Assembly: GCF_020740795.1 (NCBI RefSeq)
Contig: NC_067285.1
Span: 112,779,008 to 112,843,007, forward strand
Origin: Apus apus
Taxonomy: Eukaryota; Chordata; Aves; Apodiformes; Apodidae
Direction of reading: 5' to 3'
Length of the DNA stretch: 64,000 nucleotides
How positions within the stretch are numbered: position 1 is the stretch's first letter; every line of letters starts with the position of its first letter. Positions 1 through 13,057 of the stretch are shown piece by piece. The notes beneath the pieces were generated by a model. It was given only the letters and a program-made list of their open reading frames with translations. It was not told where the DNA came from and did not search any database. Made by a program: the position numbers and the translations under genes.

Positions 1-781
1 TATTTTTTCTTCATTCTCCAAATCCCTCAAATATATTTTATATATAGGGTAGAAGCTTAAAAAAGAAAGCCACTGCTGTGCCCTTGCCTCTGAAATATGA
101 CCAGAGAAGTGTATGCATTTCATCTCTGCCTTTCATTTTCCCAGACTTTTTTTTTTTTCTGTGAAAAACTTGAAACAGTAATAGGCTGATGGCTACACTC
201 CAACTCTATTGATTAGCAGTGAGTGGTCGAGCTCTCCAGTGCCTGAGAATATATCCAGAAATGGGGCTGGGTGAATTATTACATTTTCCTGCAGAGGGAA
301 GGAAGAGGAGGGAGGATAAGACCAGCCTACCATGTCCAAATCCCCACTGGCATGAAGTCCTAAGCTGGGGGAGAACCAATCATTAGTTTGGTGGCTCAGC
401 AGAGCACAGGGCTAACTAATTTTGAGTACTGTGGCTCGAAATTGTTCTCTACTTGAGCAAGAGGTGAGCAGAGCAGGCAAGCAAGGGGGAACACTTTGCC
501 CCAGGTTTATGCAAGAGGTCAGTGCTGAGAACAGAAGTTTCTTCCCAGCCGTGACAGTCTTCACAAATGGTCCCACTATCAGCACCTTCTAGGAGAAAGG
601 GAAAAGAAGCATTGCAGGCTGCAAGATCTGAAGAAGCCCAAGGACTCTGAAGTGGTTGTCCTGCCAAAAGTCAGGATGGAGATCTTGTGTCCTGTAGCCT
701 TGACTTTCTCATGGGATGATTCTTCCCAACAACACTGGAAGTTTCTGGAGCTGCTGAGCTACTTCCTAAAAGGACCACAGG

Positions 782-942
782 GTCATAGGATCACAGGACC
801 ATGGGGTATTTCAGGTTGGAAGGGACTTCAGGAGATCTCTAGTCCAACCTCCTGCTCAAAGTAGGGTCAGCTGTGTGGCTGCACCACGTTGTTCAGGGCT
901 TTCTCTAGTCTGGTTTTGAAAATGTCCAAGGTTGCAGATGGC
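782..942 (-). mobile_element. CR1 fragment, older subfamily
   Basis: Antisense 3' end (ATAGGATCACAGGACC, then GGTTGGAAGGGACTTCAGGA and CTAGTCCAACCTCCTGCTC). More diverged than the CR1 copy that directly follows it. Confidence 0.75.
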
Positions 943-944
943 AG

Positions 945-1325
945 CACAGAATCCCAGACTGGTTTGGGTTGGAAGGGACCTTCAAGATCACCCAGTTCCA
1001 ACCCCCTCCACGGGCAGAGACACCTCCCACCAGCCCAGGTTGCTCCAAGCCCCATCCAACCTGGCCTTCAACACTGCCAGGGATGGGGCAGCCACAGCTT
1101 CTCTGGGCAACCTGGGCCAAGGTCTCACCACCCTCACAGCAAAGAATTTCCTCCTCATATCTCACCTAAATCTCCCCTCTTTCAGGTTAAAACCATTTCC
1201 CCTAGTATTCTTACTCCATACCTTTGTCCAAAGCCCCTTCCCAGCTTTCCTGGAGCCCCTTCAGGCACTGGAAGGTGCTCTAAGGTCTACCCAGTGCCTT
1301 CTCCTCTCCAGGGTGAATTTTTGGA
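945..1325 (-). mobile_element. CR1 3' fragment
   Basis: Antisense copy from the 3' end (GGTTTGGGTTGGAAGGGACC) through GCCAGGGATGGGGCAGCC to the TTCAGGCACTGGAAGGTG region. It sits directly behind the older fragment at 782 in the same orientation. Confidence 0.9.
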
Positions 1326-2462
1326 GTAGGACAAACTTAGTAGTATTGTACTCTTTCCAAAAACAAGACAGGTTTGGAGTGGGATGGCAGTCTATGGATT
1401 CCTCCAGATTGAGGCAAGGAAGAGGAGAAAAGCTTGGATGCAAAGAGACAGAAACCTCACTCTCAAGTTTCACCACCATGTGCCCTCCACAATCCCTCCA
1501 TCTCATTCATCATCTGGGAGAGATTCAAGTTTGCCTTAAACATCAGAGAATCCATTTGGCCCCAAAAAGATGGAGAGTAGTTTGAAATCATGACTTCTTC
1601 TGGGATGGGAAAGCATTTTAAAAATCTTCTTACTTTTACTTGTATTCTACACCTGTCCCAAGACTGAAAACCAGGTGAAGGCAAAGGAAGGGTGATGATG
1701 AGCAATACATCACTCCAGCCTGTAAGGTGAGGCTGTGAGGACTCAGAAGAGTTTGCAGCTTCTCTGCTTGTACCCGATCCAGTGGTTGGTGCTGGGGAGT
1801 GTTTCTGAATCTTTCTGCCACATATCAAAAGGTCAATCTTCTTTGAAGTTTTCTGTGATCTCTCCACTCAGGTGTGGTACAATACATTCTGATCAACAGT
1901 TTAAACTGGTGTCTTTTTATTTTCATGGAACTTCCACTAGAGAATAAATTCCAAAAGGGTTTCAGGAGCACTGAAATACGTAGCGTGGTTTTGGCTCAAA
2001 TGAGGGCATGACATAATTCCACTAAAATCAATGCAGTTGTACCCTGGGATGCTTCTTGACTACTGATTTTAGAGCTGCATGGCCACAGTTTATTGCTGCT
2101 TGTTGCTTCCCCTTAACGTGCATTAATATGATTGAAGTCCTAGGTCTGCTGTGAGTTCTCGAGAGTTTCATGAGGGCTTAAACAACTCATGTTGAAGTTG
2201 ATGGACAGAAGTGAAGAGAGGAGTTACCCCACTCCCGGGTGGTTATTTAAGTTCCTGATCTTGCTGTGATACCAGTACATGTGGGAAAGAAGCAGAAGTC
2301 CCCCTGAGGACTGGAGAGCCAGGTGATGGAGAGCTTTGGCAGATATTGATTTCTGTAGTTGTCAGTATTAACAAGATGAGACTGATTTGCTACTAGGATA
2401 GCTGCTGAAACTGCAGCTGGTCAGCAGATAGTCCTTGCACAGTGCCAGTGCACAATTCATAT

Positions 2463-2998
2463 CCCAGGATATTAATTTCCATTATAATTAAGAGGTGACT
2501 GTCCCACACACTCCCATGAAACTCATACCTTAGGGTTCATGTCCTCAGCTAGGTGGCCTGCACAGAGTCTAGTGGGAGACGTCCCTGCCCATGGCAGGAG
2601 GTCTCAAACTAGATGATCTTTAAGGTCCCTTCCAAGCCAAACCATTCAGGGATGTATGCAATGTAAACTTAAGGACTGGTAGAGGGCTGGATCAGCTCTG
2701 CTCTGGAGACAGGCTGAGAGAGTTGAGTTTGTTCAGCCTGGAGAGGAAAAGGATATTGGGAGACCTGAGAGCACCTTCCAGTGCCTGAAGGGGCTCCAGG
2801 AAAGCTGGGGAGGAGCTTGGGACAAAGGTGTGGAGCGAGAGGACAAGGGGGAATGATTTCAAACTGAAATACAGGAGAAGGAGATGAGATCTTAGGAAGA
2901 AATTCTTCACTGTGAGGGTGGGGAGACCCTGGCCCAGGTTGCCCAGAGAAGCTGTGGCTGCCCCATCCCTGGCAGTGTTGAAGGCCAGGTTGGATGAG
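2463..2998 (+). repeat. Composite repeat module, copy 1
   Basis: Starts with about 105 bases of non-CR1 sequence (CCAGGATATTAATTTCC onward). These are followed by a CR1 3' tail (2568-2662), a 20-base spacer, and a second CR1 body starting at 2684 that breaks off at 2998 before its 3' end. The same arrangement, with the same internal junctions, recurs at 17812. Confidence 0.85.
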
Positions 2999-3868
2999 GC
3001 AAGAAAAGAGATGTACCAATACAGAACTCAGGGGGGGACAAGGAGAGATGGGGGTCAGAACAGTTTGCAAATCTGAGTCACTCTCTGTCACAATGATGCT
3101 CAGGTCCCCACTCTCCAGGAAGGTGCACTGCTTTTACTGCAGAAAGGCTTTGGGAAGCATCTTGCCTCTACATGGTAGTTTAGATCTCTGCAGAACAGAT
3201 GAAAGCCCCTCAGCAAGTTCTCTTGATTTTAATGGGGATAATGTAATTTAAATCTCCTTCTGTAAAAAGATAAGAAGAAAGAAGAAGAATGTGCCTTTAC
3301 TTCTGTGCTTTCTCGGAGTGTTTTAGTTGCCTGGACATATATATATCATAGTAACCTCTTTTAGGTTGTTATACCCAAATATTTGTTTTCCTCTGGACTG
3401 CATGGCTTTCAAATGTGTGTTAATGTCCCCACCTCTCAGCCAGTTATTGACTTAAGCATATCTACAAATGGAAAAGAGTTAGTCTTCCCAACTTGCTTCC
3501 TACAGTTGCTTCTGCAATTTTTCTTCCATAAACACCTTCTCATTGGAGAACTTTTGATTCTTCTAAAACTGGCCCCAGGTGGGTTCATTAAGCTGATGCC
3601 TTACAAGAGCACCCTGCCTCTCTGAAGGTCTTGAGTCTTTTTACAGTGCATTAATCCTGTCAGGATCTGACTTTCATGATATATATCACAAAAGCAAGTA
3701 TCACTCACGATTAACTGTGTGGGGATTGGAAATGGCAGTTTCATAACGCTCTGGGTGGCCTTGGAGGTAAATGTTTCATCTCCTAATATATAAATGAAGA
3801 AGTCACTTGGACATCCAGCTGAAATATCTACTCTAAATGTCCCCTCTTTCAGCTTAAAACTGTTCCAT

Positions 3869-3974
3869 GCTGAGGGACACGGTTTAGTGGTGGCCTTGGC
3901 AGTGCTGGGTTAATGGTTGGACCTGATGATCTTAAAGGTCTTTTCCAAGCAAAATATTTTTATGATTTCATGAA
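3869..3974 (+). mobile_element. CR1 3' tail fragment
   Basis: Carries TTGGACCTGATGATCTTAAA and a degenerate 3' end (TATGATTTCATGA), of a subfamily different from most copies here. A short antisense CR1 scrap (CCCCTCTTTCAGCTTAAAAC) directly precedes it. Confidence 0.7.
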
Positions 3975-4567
3975 ATTTCCGTGTTCAAGGTCAAAATAAT
4001 GGTGAATACCATCCATGCCTACTGGAATTGCAGTGACTTCTGGAGAGTTTTCAGCACAAGGAAGGAGATTTCAGTGCTGCATTGAGGCAGGGTGGAGGAG
4101 ATGAGATATTTCAGTGGAAACTAATGTGGTGGTGGTTGGCTTGTGACCTATTCCAGAATCTGGGTCAACTTTGGGTCTCAGAGCTACCAGAAGACATGAG
4201 AGGGAGGCTGACAGGCAGGTAAAGAAGGCATTCAACTGTGTCTGTTGACAGTCCAGTCTAGTCCCACAACCCAGGACCCAAATATGGCTTTTTGGAGTAA
4301 GTGCAAAGGCATGTGACAGTGGATTGGCATGGAGAGATGTGCAGTGCTGGCCTGGCAGGAGACCAGGGACAGAAGATGTGGGTATCCGTGCTCACAGGCT
4401 GAGCAGCTAGTCCTGGGGCTGTGCAAATGTGCAGGAAAAAGAAGAAAATTTGGAGAGGCTCTTGGCTAGCTCCCCTGCTTTCCCTTTGCCACCCTCCCAG
4501 AGGTGTGTTACAGCTGCAAGCCCATTGCAGATGTGGTGGTACCCTACACACATCTGGGCAAACAAGA

Positions 4568-4689
4568 CCAGGTTGGATGGGGCTCTGAGCAACCTGGGCT
4601 GGTGGGAGGTGTCCCTGCCCATGCAGGGGGGTTGGAACTGGGTGATCTTGAAGGTCCCTTCCCACCCAAACTGTTCTATGATTCTATGA
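4568..4689 (+). mobile_element. CR1 3' tail fragment
   Basis: Only the last 120 bases remain, ending GTTCTATGATTCTATGAA, the intact octamer repeat. Confidence 0.85.
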
Positions 4690-4847
4690 ACAACTGCCTC
4701 AGGATGTGCTCAATCACTGTCTGTATTTTCACCTACCAGAAGAATCTTGCTCCTGAGGGATAAAATCTCTTACCTCTGTGCAACAATGCTCAGCCTCTGG
4801 GTCTCTTTGGACTTTTCCACCTGCAGAGGGTCTCAGGAGGCTCTGAG

Positions 4848-5090
4848 AATCATAGAATCATAAAATCATCGAGGTTGGAAAAGACCTTCAAGATCATCAA
4901 GTCCAACCGTCTGCCCTACAACCCTGTGACCACTGAACCATCTCCTGAAACACCATTTTTTGAACACCTCCAAGGATGGTGCCTCCACCACCTCCCTAGG
5001 CAGCCTGTCCCTGTGCCTCACCACTCTTTCTGTGAAGACATTTTTCCTAATATCCAATCTGAACCTCCCCTGGTGCAACTTGAGCCCATG
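4848..5090 (-). mobile_element. CR1 fragment
   Basis: Antisense copy beginning AATCATAGAATCATAAAATC. Its sense frame on the minus strand retains [20 protein letters not shown], the end of the CR1 ORF2 (reverse transcriptase) protein, from the subfamily with [14 protein letters not shown]. Confidence 0.85.
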
Positions 5091-5951
5091 AAGAGGGGTC
5101 AAGAGCTATGGATGCCTTCAGCTCCACTCCTAAGGAGCAGGTTCCTGTTGCACTTTGGTCCCCAGCAATCCCACACTTGGCACCACTTTTTTTGTTGCTT
5201 TGTTTTTTTTTAAAGTATTTATTTTCTCTTTAGTGGCAAGAAGAGAATAATGACTTTACTGTGCTGGGATAAAACACATTTCCAGGAGAGCACAGGGGAC
5301 ATTAGCCTGTCTTCTGCCCTATTGAGCCCACTTGGGGGTTGCAAAGGGAGCCTGGGCACAGCAGCTGTCAATCCTAATCCTTGTTTTCCCTGCCATGGAG
5401 ACTCTGAAGCTCCTACTGGCCCATAACAGTCCAGTGAGGGTTCTGATAGCCCAGATGGCTATTAGCAGTGGCAGAAGCTGTCTAGATGAGAAGAAAGAAG
5501 AGATGTAGCTGGAGGGCAGCTATTACAGCCAAAGAGATGAAGAGGGAGAAGGAAAAAAAAAAGATAAAACCTAATAAAGCACTAGCAAACTTCCTGGGGG
5601 GATGGAAAAAAAGGGAAATAGACTTTCAAAGAGCAGATGTGACTTGCAAGGCAAGCACTTGCAAAAACACACTTCCATTTAGCAAGTAGTTGAAGTCATT
5701 TGTGATGTTCCTGTCCTCTGGCTGTTGTGGCTGGACAGGGAGCCAGCAGGATGGAGCATGCTGGACATTCCCTCATCATCTGCAGTATAAAGCTCAAACC
5801 CACCCTCTGGGCTTTGTACTGAGGCATCTCAGGATGGGCTGTTTCTTCCCCCGATGCAGTTCTGGGGGACACAATATCTCCCAGAATGGCTCTAGTGAAG
5901 AGCTGGATGAAGCTGGTCCTGATTCCTTCTGCTGCTTTCCAAAGCCATGCA

Positions 5952-6480
5952 TGATAAAACCCCACTTGGGGTATTGTGTCCAGCTCTGAGGTCCCCAGCA
6001 TATTAAGGGTATGGAGCTGCTGGAGTGAGTCCAGAGAGGGCCAAAAAGATGATCCATGGGCTGAAGCAGCTCTGCTCTGGAGACAGGCTGGGAGAGTTGG
6101 GGTGTTCAGCCTGGAGAAGAGAAGGCTCCAGGGAGACCTGAGAGCACCTTCCAGTGCCTGAAGGGGCTGCAGGAAAGCTGGGGAGGGGCTTGGGACAAGG
6201 GCAGGGAGGGATGGGATGAGAGGGAAGGGTTTTACCCTGAAAGAGGGGAGACTGAGGTAAGATATGAGGAAGAAATTGTTTGCTATGAGGCTGGCTTAGG
6301 TTGCCCAGAGAAGCTGTGGCTGCCCCATCCCTGGCAGTGTTGAAGGGCAGGTTGGATGGGGCTTGGAGCAGCCTGGGCTGGTGGGAGGTGTCCCTGCCCA
6401 TGCAGGGGGGTGGATCTAGATGATCTTTATTGTCCCTTCCAACATTTCAAACCATTCTGTGATTGATTCAATGATTCTAG
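5952..6480 (+). mobile_element. CR1 fragment
   Basis: Sense copy of about 530 bases running from the CCCCACTTGGGGTATTGTGT region of ORF2 to the 3' end at GATTCTAG. It includes the CTCTGGAGACAGGCTGGGAG segment typical of the younger copies here. Confidence 0.9.
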
Positions 6481-7117
6481 CACAACAATGAGGCTCTGGG
6501 AACTTTTTGTGAGGCTCTTCCCATGTTTCAGAAATAGTGACCCAGCCACAGACTGTGGATTGGAAACCAAGCACTTCAAGGAAAAGATTCCCAATCCTTG
6601 AAATCCCTCCCTGTGCCCAGGGCTTTGCAAGCCTCCTCTTACTTTTGGCACCCATCTCCAGATTGTGTCAGTTGCCAGCTTAGTTAAGAAGCTGATTTGA
6701 ATATTGTTTTATCACACTGTGCTTCACAGACAGCACTGAGTCAGCTTCAAACCAGCCCAGTGTGTACTGGCTCCCAGTTAATCATACTCACAAAACATGC
6801 TTTCCTCCAGCAAAAGGAAATCCTTTGAATCCAGAGGGTTCTTTGCTGCAGGCACCGGATCCTGGCAAGGGTTTTTTTTTCCCCCTTGTCACACGCAGCA
6901 CAATGTGAGAGGGGGGGTGACTTTTTTGTGACTGTGGGATGACAAATCCTTGAAGCCCGTGTCCAGGCTGCCCTCTGTGCATGGGCCATCACACTGAGGA
7001 GGTTTTGAAGACCATTTTTTTTTCCCAAAGAGCATTTAAAGACAGCCCCTTGGGAAGGGAAGAGAGAAACTGCAGTCAGTAAGAGCCTGTGTCTTGCTTG
7101 GGGTTTCACCCAAGAGC

Positions 7118-7545
7118 CACCAAGCTGGGGAAGGGTCTAGAGAAGAAGTGATACGAGGAGCAGCTGAGGGAACTGGGGTTGTTTAGTCTGAAGAAAAGGA
7201 GGCTGAGGGGAGACCTCATCACCCTCTACAACTGCCTGAAAGGAGGTTGTAGGGAGGTGGGAGTTGGGCTCTTCTCCCAAGTGAATAATGGCAGGACCAG
7301 AGGAAATGGCCTGAAGTTGCAGCAGGGGAGGTTTGGATCGGATATTAGGAAGAATTTCTTCCACTGAGAGAGTGGTCAGGCACTGGAACAGGCTGCCCAG
7401 GGAGGTGGAGTCACCATCCCTGGTGCTATTCAAAAGCCATGTAAATTTGGTACTTCAGAACATGCTCTAGTGGCCAAGGTTTGGGTTTTTTTGTTGGGTT
7501 TTCTTGGGTTGATGGTTGGACTCTGTGATCTTAGAGGACCCTGTC
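7118..7545 (+). mobile_element. CR1 fragment, distinct subfamily
   Basis: Contains GGCTGAGGGGAGACCTCATC and a frame with [11 protein letters not shown]. This is an ORF2-end sequence from an older subfamily than the copies with CTCTGGAGACAGGCTGGG; the 3' end is degraded around TTGGACTCTGTGATCTTAGA. Confidence 0.8.
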
Positions 7546-8852
7546 TTAATGTTGCAGGAGAAGTTACCTCCATCGTAGGGACTGGAACACCTCTGAAACC
7601 CATCTACTAAATCCTTCTTGTGAAATAAATCCACCTCATTAAAACACCTGATGGTCTGAGAGGAGAAGGCAGAGACAAGGGGAGATTAGGGCCCTCCTCA
7701 CTGTAGACATATCTCTTGGGCACACCCCAAGCACAGGACTCAGAGCTACTCTGGAAGCATTTCCACGTGTGACAGTCTCCCTCCCATTGTCCAGGAGAGG
7801 GTTTCTGGCCAGACACCAGGTCTGAGGTGCACATAAGGAGTTCAAGGTTGCAGAGCTCAGCGTTTTCCTTCCAGGAGGTTGCCTTGGACAAGAGCCCAGA
7901 CACAGAGAAGCAGCTGGGGAAGGAGTGTGGCTGGGGACATACAGTGGAGCTGCAGCAATAGCAACCCACCCTCTTCAAGCTGTTGTGAGTGTTCAAAATA
8001 GGTGGGGGAAGAGCAGGCTCAGGCTGGAATACCCAGGGAAGGTCCAATGGGAGCAGCTATTCCTGATGAGCACTGGCATTGCTTACCTTGGAAGGGGGAG
8101 ATTTGTTCCCAGCAGGGTTTGAGACATCTGGGAAGGGCAAGAGCAAGGTAGAAGTGCCTTGTTGATAGAGTAGCATGGAACCAAATCTCCTGCTCTCACC
8201 TCTTTCCTTGCTTCTGACTGCTGAATGAAAAAGCATCTTGCCCACCTGTTTTTCTTTCAGCAGACCTGGCATGAAAGGTTGGTGCTCTGGGGTTTCTTCC
8301 CACCAGAGTGTCCCCAAAGCTGTGGGAAGGGAGGCAAGTGGAGGATATGCTTTCATTAGTCTGGCAGATGCTCTCTTTGACATTGTGATGGTGAACTTGA
8401 TCCTGTCTAAACATTTCTCTGGGTTATCTCCCTACTTTTGCTCCAGCACTGATGGAAGAGCACTGAGTGGAAGCACAGCTCTCCTGGGTCTATCTGCTAG
8501 ATGGACACTTGAGTAGAAATGAAAGGCTGGTCTGAACTCCCAACCTGCTGGTTGCCTCCCTTCAAAACACTGTCTGTGCTGTAGAATGGAGGTGAGATGT
8601 CTTGACCACACCTGAAGGAGGGCATGGAAGGTGTTTGGTGAGTGTGTGGTGAAGCTGGGCATGCCTTGCTCCTGCCTCCAGATCCCCTCCTCCCCTCCAC
8701 CCCTTCTGGTTATATTGCTGATATGGAAAGGAAATACTCAGGTCGACACGTCGTCAGAGGGTGTGCAATGTAACTGCTCAAGTCCCACATCTCTCAAGAG
8801 TCAGAAAGTGAGGCACTAGGCATATTAGGGTGTGAAAAAGCTTGAAAGCCAA

Positions 8853-9435
8853 CCATCTCCTGGGCTGCATCAGAAGAGTTGTGGCCAGCAGGTTAAGGGA
8901 GGTGATTTTCCCCCTCTGCTTAGTTCTTGTGAGTGTTAGGTCCAGTTCTGGAGCCCCCAACACAAGAAGAACATGGAGATGTTGCAGCAAGTCCAGAGGA
9001 GGCCACAAAGATGATCCAAGGGCTGGAGCAGCTCTGCTCTGGAGACAGGCTGGGAGAGTTGGGGTGTTCAGCCTGGAGAAGAGAAGGCTCCAGGGAGACC
9101 TGAGAGCACCTTCCAGTGCCTGAAGGGGCTCCAGGAAAGCTGGGGAGGGGCTTGGGACAAGGGCAGGGAGGGATGGGATGAGGGGGATGGATGAAAAGTG
9201 GTAGAGGGGAGATTTAGATTAGACATGAGGAGGAAATTATTTAGTGTGAAGGTGATGAGACCCAGGCCCGGGTTGCCCAGGGAAGCTGTGGCTGCCCCAT
9301 CCCTGGCAGTGTTGAAGGGCAGGTTGGATGGGGCTTGGAGCAGCCTGGTCAGGTGGGAGGTGTCCCTGCCCATGCAGGGGGGTTGGGACTGAATGATCTT
9401 GACAGTCCCTTCCAACCTTAGCCATTCTATGATTG
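8853..9435 (+). mobile_element. CR1 fragment
   Basis: Sense copy starting at CTCCTGGGCTGCATCAGAAG and ending AGCCATTCTATGATTG. One of the longer sense copies in the left part. Confidence 0.9.
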
Positions 9436-10387
9436 CATGTGACCCCAAATCCCAGCAAACCCTTAAAGGTCCAGAAGACAAAGCAGCTTTTGTGGCTCTG
9501 GAATGGCAGGCAGACACCTTCCTTTAGGTTTTAGTTAAGTGCAAACCAACCAGAAATATGGTGCTCTTCTTCCTCCCCCACACATGCCTGAGTTCCACAG
9601 CATCCCTCAGAAGACACACCGTGTATCAGCTGTGCCAGCATGTCCCCTGGGAGTCTTTGGTCAGCCTCACAGGACCAGCAGGGAAATAAAAAGCACTTAG
9701 AACAACAACACCCCTCATGTTTGGGATTGTATCAGGCTTCCACTTCACTTTCTTAAGGTATTCTCAGGAGGTGGGAAGCATTGCTCCAGATTTGGGCAGA
9801 GAGGACCCCAAAGGGAAGGAAAAGTCACCAAGAAGCCTTGGAGACCAAGATCCATGCAGAGACAACCTGGGGAAAGAACAAAAATGCCCTTAAAATGCTG
9901 GCTAATATATTTTGCAGTTGCTTATTTTGCTGCAGGAGTTTGAAGTTCTCAATTTCCTGGGTGTGTTACAGGAGCAGTAGTTGATATACAAGCTTTTAAT
10001 GAAGTTTATGTAAATTTGGCTATGTTTATATTTAGCAAAACAGATTTAGGAGCACTAATAAAGCAGCAGATGAGGTGTAGAAACAAGCTGGTACAGTTCT
10101 CCACCAGTTATTTTTTAGCTTCCTCCCACCATTCCCAACAAAAAAGAATCTGTTTCTGTTGCCAGTTTCTCTTCAAAACAAGTGCTTCTGAAAATCCCTT
10201 TATCCCTCAGTGTTGCTGAAGCTTCTCACCAAGCTGCAGTTCAGTTGCTCCCTGTTGCCTTTCTTCTGTGAGCAACCAGGGGCAATTCAGCTCATGTTTG
10301 CTTTCCCTTGAAGCAAATGGAAATGTCCCAACTCCACTGACCAGTCTTTGCTCAGCAACATGGGAGCACTGAGATGTGCTGAAGCAA

Positions 10388-10511
10388 GGATGAGAGGAAA
10401 TGGTCTCAAGTTGCACCGGGGGGGGGTTTAGATTGGATGTGAGGAACAATTTATTTCCTGAAGGAGTGGTCAGGCCTCGGAAGAGATTGCCCAGGGAAGT
10501 GGTGGACTCAC
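10388..10511 (+). mobile_element. CR1 fragment, first of an alternating stack of three
   Basis: Sense ORF2-end sequence (GATGAGAGGAAATGGTCTCA to AGGGAAGTGGTGGACTCACC), cut off exactly where an opposite-strand CR1 begins. Confidence 0.8.
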
Positions 10512-10797
10512 CATAGAATCTAGAATCACAGAATCATCACTGTCCCAGGGCTCTGTCACTCTCACAGTAAAAAAAAATTTTCTGATATTCACCTTGAACC
10601 TCCTATGCTCCAATTTGCATCCCTTACCCCTTGTCCTATCACTGGTCATCACTGAAAAAAGCTTAACTCCATCTTCCTGACACTCACCCTTTACATATTT
10701 GTAAACATGGATGAGGTCACCCCTCAGTCTCCTCCAAGCTCAAGAGACCCAGCTCCCTCAGCCTTTCCTCATCAGGGAGATGTTCCACTCCCTTAAT
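10512..10797 (-). mobile_element. CR1 fragment, middle of the alternating stack
   Basis: Antisense copy of another subfamily (ATAGAATCTAGAATCACAGA at its 3' end; GATGAGGTCACCCCTCAGTC inside). It lacks the segment between its 3' end and CTGTCCCAGGGCTCTGTCAC, so it is internally deleted. Confidence 0.85.
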
Positions 10798-10798
10798 C

Positions 10799-10952
10799 AG
10801 CTGTGGCTGCCCCATCCCTGGCAGTGTTGAAGGGCAGGTTGGATGGGGCTTGGAGCAGCCTGGGCTGGTGGGAGGTGTCCCTCACCATGCAGGGGGTGGG
10901 ACTGGATGATCTTGAAGGTCCCTTCCAACCCAAACCATTCCATGAATCTATG
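10799..10952 (+). mobile_element. CR1 3' tail, third of the alternating stack
   Basis: Sense tail starting AGCTGTGGCTGCCCCATCCC. Its start matches the CR1 position where the fragment ending at 10511 stops, but the subfamily differs, so the two are probably separate insertions rather than one split element. Confidence 0.85.
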
Positions 10953-12051
10953 GTTCCCTACCATGGAATCATGGTATTTACAGGCATCCCAGTTTCTGCC
11001 CAGTATCTCCCTAGAGAGGAAGAAACAGCCCAAAGGACTGGGTGAGCATCTGGAGGAGAGATCTTGGAAATGAAGGGGTGTGTCTCACTTAGTCAGAGGC
11101 ATCTTTGGAGGAAAAGGGCTTTTCCAGGCCAGTGGCACTGAAGGGCAGTCTCAGGTGCCTGAGTGATCCCGTTGCACGTGATGACACAGGGATGGGGAAC
11201 CAAAAGCCTCTGAGGACTGATGGATTCACAACATTTTGACTAAACGCTGAACCTCACTTGAATTTTCAGCAGCAATTTCCTTTCAACCGGAAGTGAATCT
11301 AAATATCCCTAATTTAAGGTTCTGGAGGAGGAGGACACTCCTGGAAATAGATGTTCAGACCAGGAACCAGCTGTGATGGCTAAATTAGGAGATTTAGACA
11401 CATGAGGGGAAAGATGGAAAAAAAAATAAATAAATTACTGACTAAAAAGCTGAAAGTACAGTCTGAAACATGAACTTATTTGCTGTAGGTTCATCTAAAC
11501 CAAGGAAGGTCACTGGAACCACAGACCAGCCCCACGATCTCCATCTCTACATAAAAGATGTAAAAGAGCAGGAGATAATCCAGCCCAAAGCTCTGCCCTT
11601 CGGTAGCATGCTCAAGATTTTACAACATGATAAGCACGAAAGAGTCATCTCTGGGACAAGATTTGATCAGAAGATGTGAGAAGGGCTGAGCAAAACCTCT
11701 CAAGACCAGCCCTTGCACCTTCCAAATTAAAAGGGGCTGTTGGAAGCCCCCCAAGAAAAAGTTATCCTTGCCCTAGGGCAAGAGCCAGAGACACAGGAGA
11801 TGCTGCTCAGCAAGGAGGTGTTTTCCTGCTCTTCTGTTAGTCGTTAGCCTCAGAACGAGTTGATTATCCCACTAATTGCTGACCCATCAGTGTGATGATG
11901 GGCTACTAAAAGGAGGGCTTCAGCTGGTGCCCTTTGTGAGCCAGGTGTGGTGAATCAGAAGGGAAGGAACTGGTGGGCAGGTTGACCAGGGGATGCTGCT
12001 GGTTCCTGCACTCAGCTTCTGACGAGTTGGTGAGTCTTGTTAATCCAAATT

Positions 12052-12240
12052 CACATTTTAGAGAGAGAAGAGGAGCTTCCAGACAAGAGGATTTATATGC
12101 AAATACTTAACAGTTAAATTTATTCACGGCTAAAGTGAGGAGCCCAGAGTTATTAAAGCATGAAATTGTGCCAGTCAATTAAAGTGTCAATCATAGGCAG
12201 CCTCATTTAGGAGAGTTGCTTTAATCCCAAGAAAGAAGCA
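12052..12240. promoter_or_regulatory. Stretch resembling a conserved non-coding element
   Basis: A repeat-free AT-rich interval with an octamer ATGCAAAT (12098-12105), several TAAT/ATTA homeodomain cores and the AATTAAAGTGTCAATCA segment. The composition resembles vertebrate developmental enhancers. No alignment was possible here. Confidence 0.3.
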
Positions 12241-13057
12241 ATTTTTTTATTTTTTTTTTGGCCTAGTGAGAGAGCACGTTGACTTGAAGTTGGTTTTAGT
12301 GGAATAGCTGTTCCTCAGCTCCTGTTCAGATAGTTGCCAATGCATTTTTTGGCTTATTATTTCCTGCTGTGCTCCTTCCAAGGTGATTTGTCTTATGCTT
12401 AAGGAGAGGGACAGATGCAATTGGAGCTGGAGTAACTCTGGTGGGCTACAGAGCAAGCAAACAAACAAAATCAAATGAGAAAACTGATCAGGGAGACATT
12501 TAAACTGGCAAATCTAAGCTTCCTGGGATGTCTTTTGCTTTTAAGCCTCTAACAGATTCTCCTTTTGTATCTGAGACTTTGCAATCAGATTATTCTGCTT
12601 GTCACTTCGTGCAACATGTGTTTGTTTTATTTGCTTTTAAAAGCCTCTTTTTTTTTTTTTTTCCCCCCTCTGGGCTTAAATGCCAGAGTCCTTACTGCAT
12701 TACTGGTATGTTTTGAACAAACGATGACTGTCTGTGGCCATAGGTGCAGCACAGCTGTCTGGAGAGCTCCCGTGCTGGGTGTGTGCAGAGCACAGCTGGT
12801 GAGGAACCTTTGCTGCCAGCTTAGCTAGCTTGACTTGAAAGTTGAGTTTCTGGGGCCAAGGAGTTCAAGGCAGTTGCTTCAATATCTGCTGTAGAAGCAG
12901 GGGGTGTGGGTGCACCAGTCCCACCTGCTCTGCTGGGTGCAGTGGTATTTAGCATCTCCTTCCAGTTTGTTCTAGGGCCCTTGACACCAGTTGCCCCCAC
13001 TGATACTGGCATTTCCTCCATCATCATCATCATCTTCTCAAACAAATCAGAGACACA

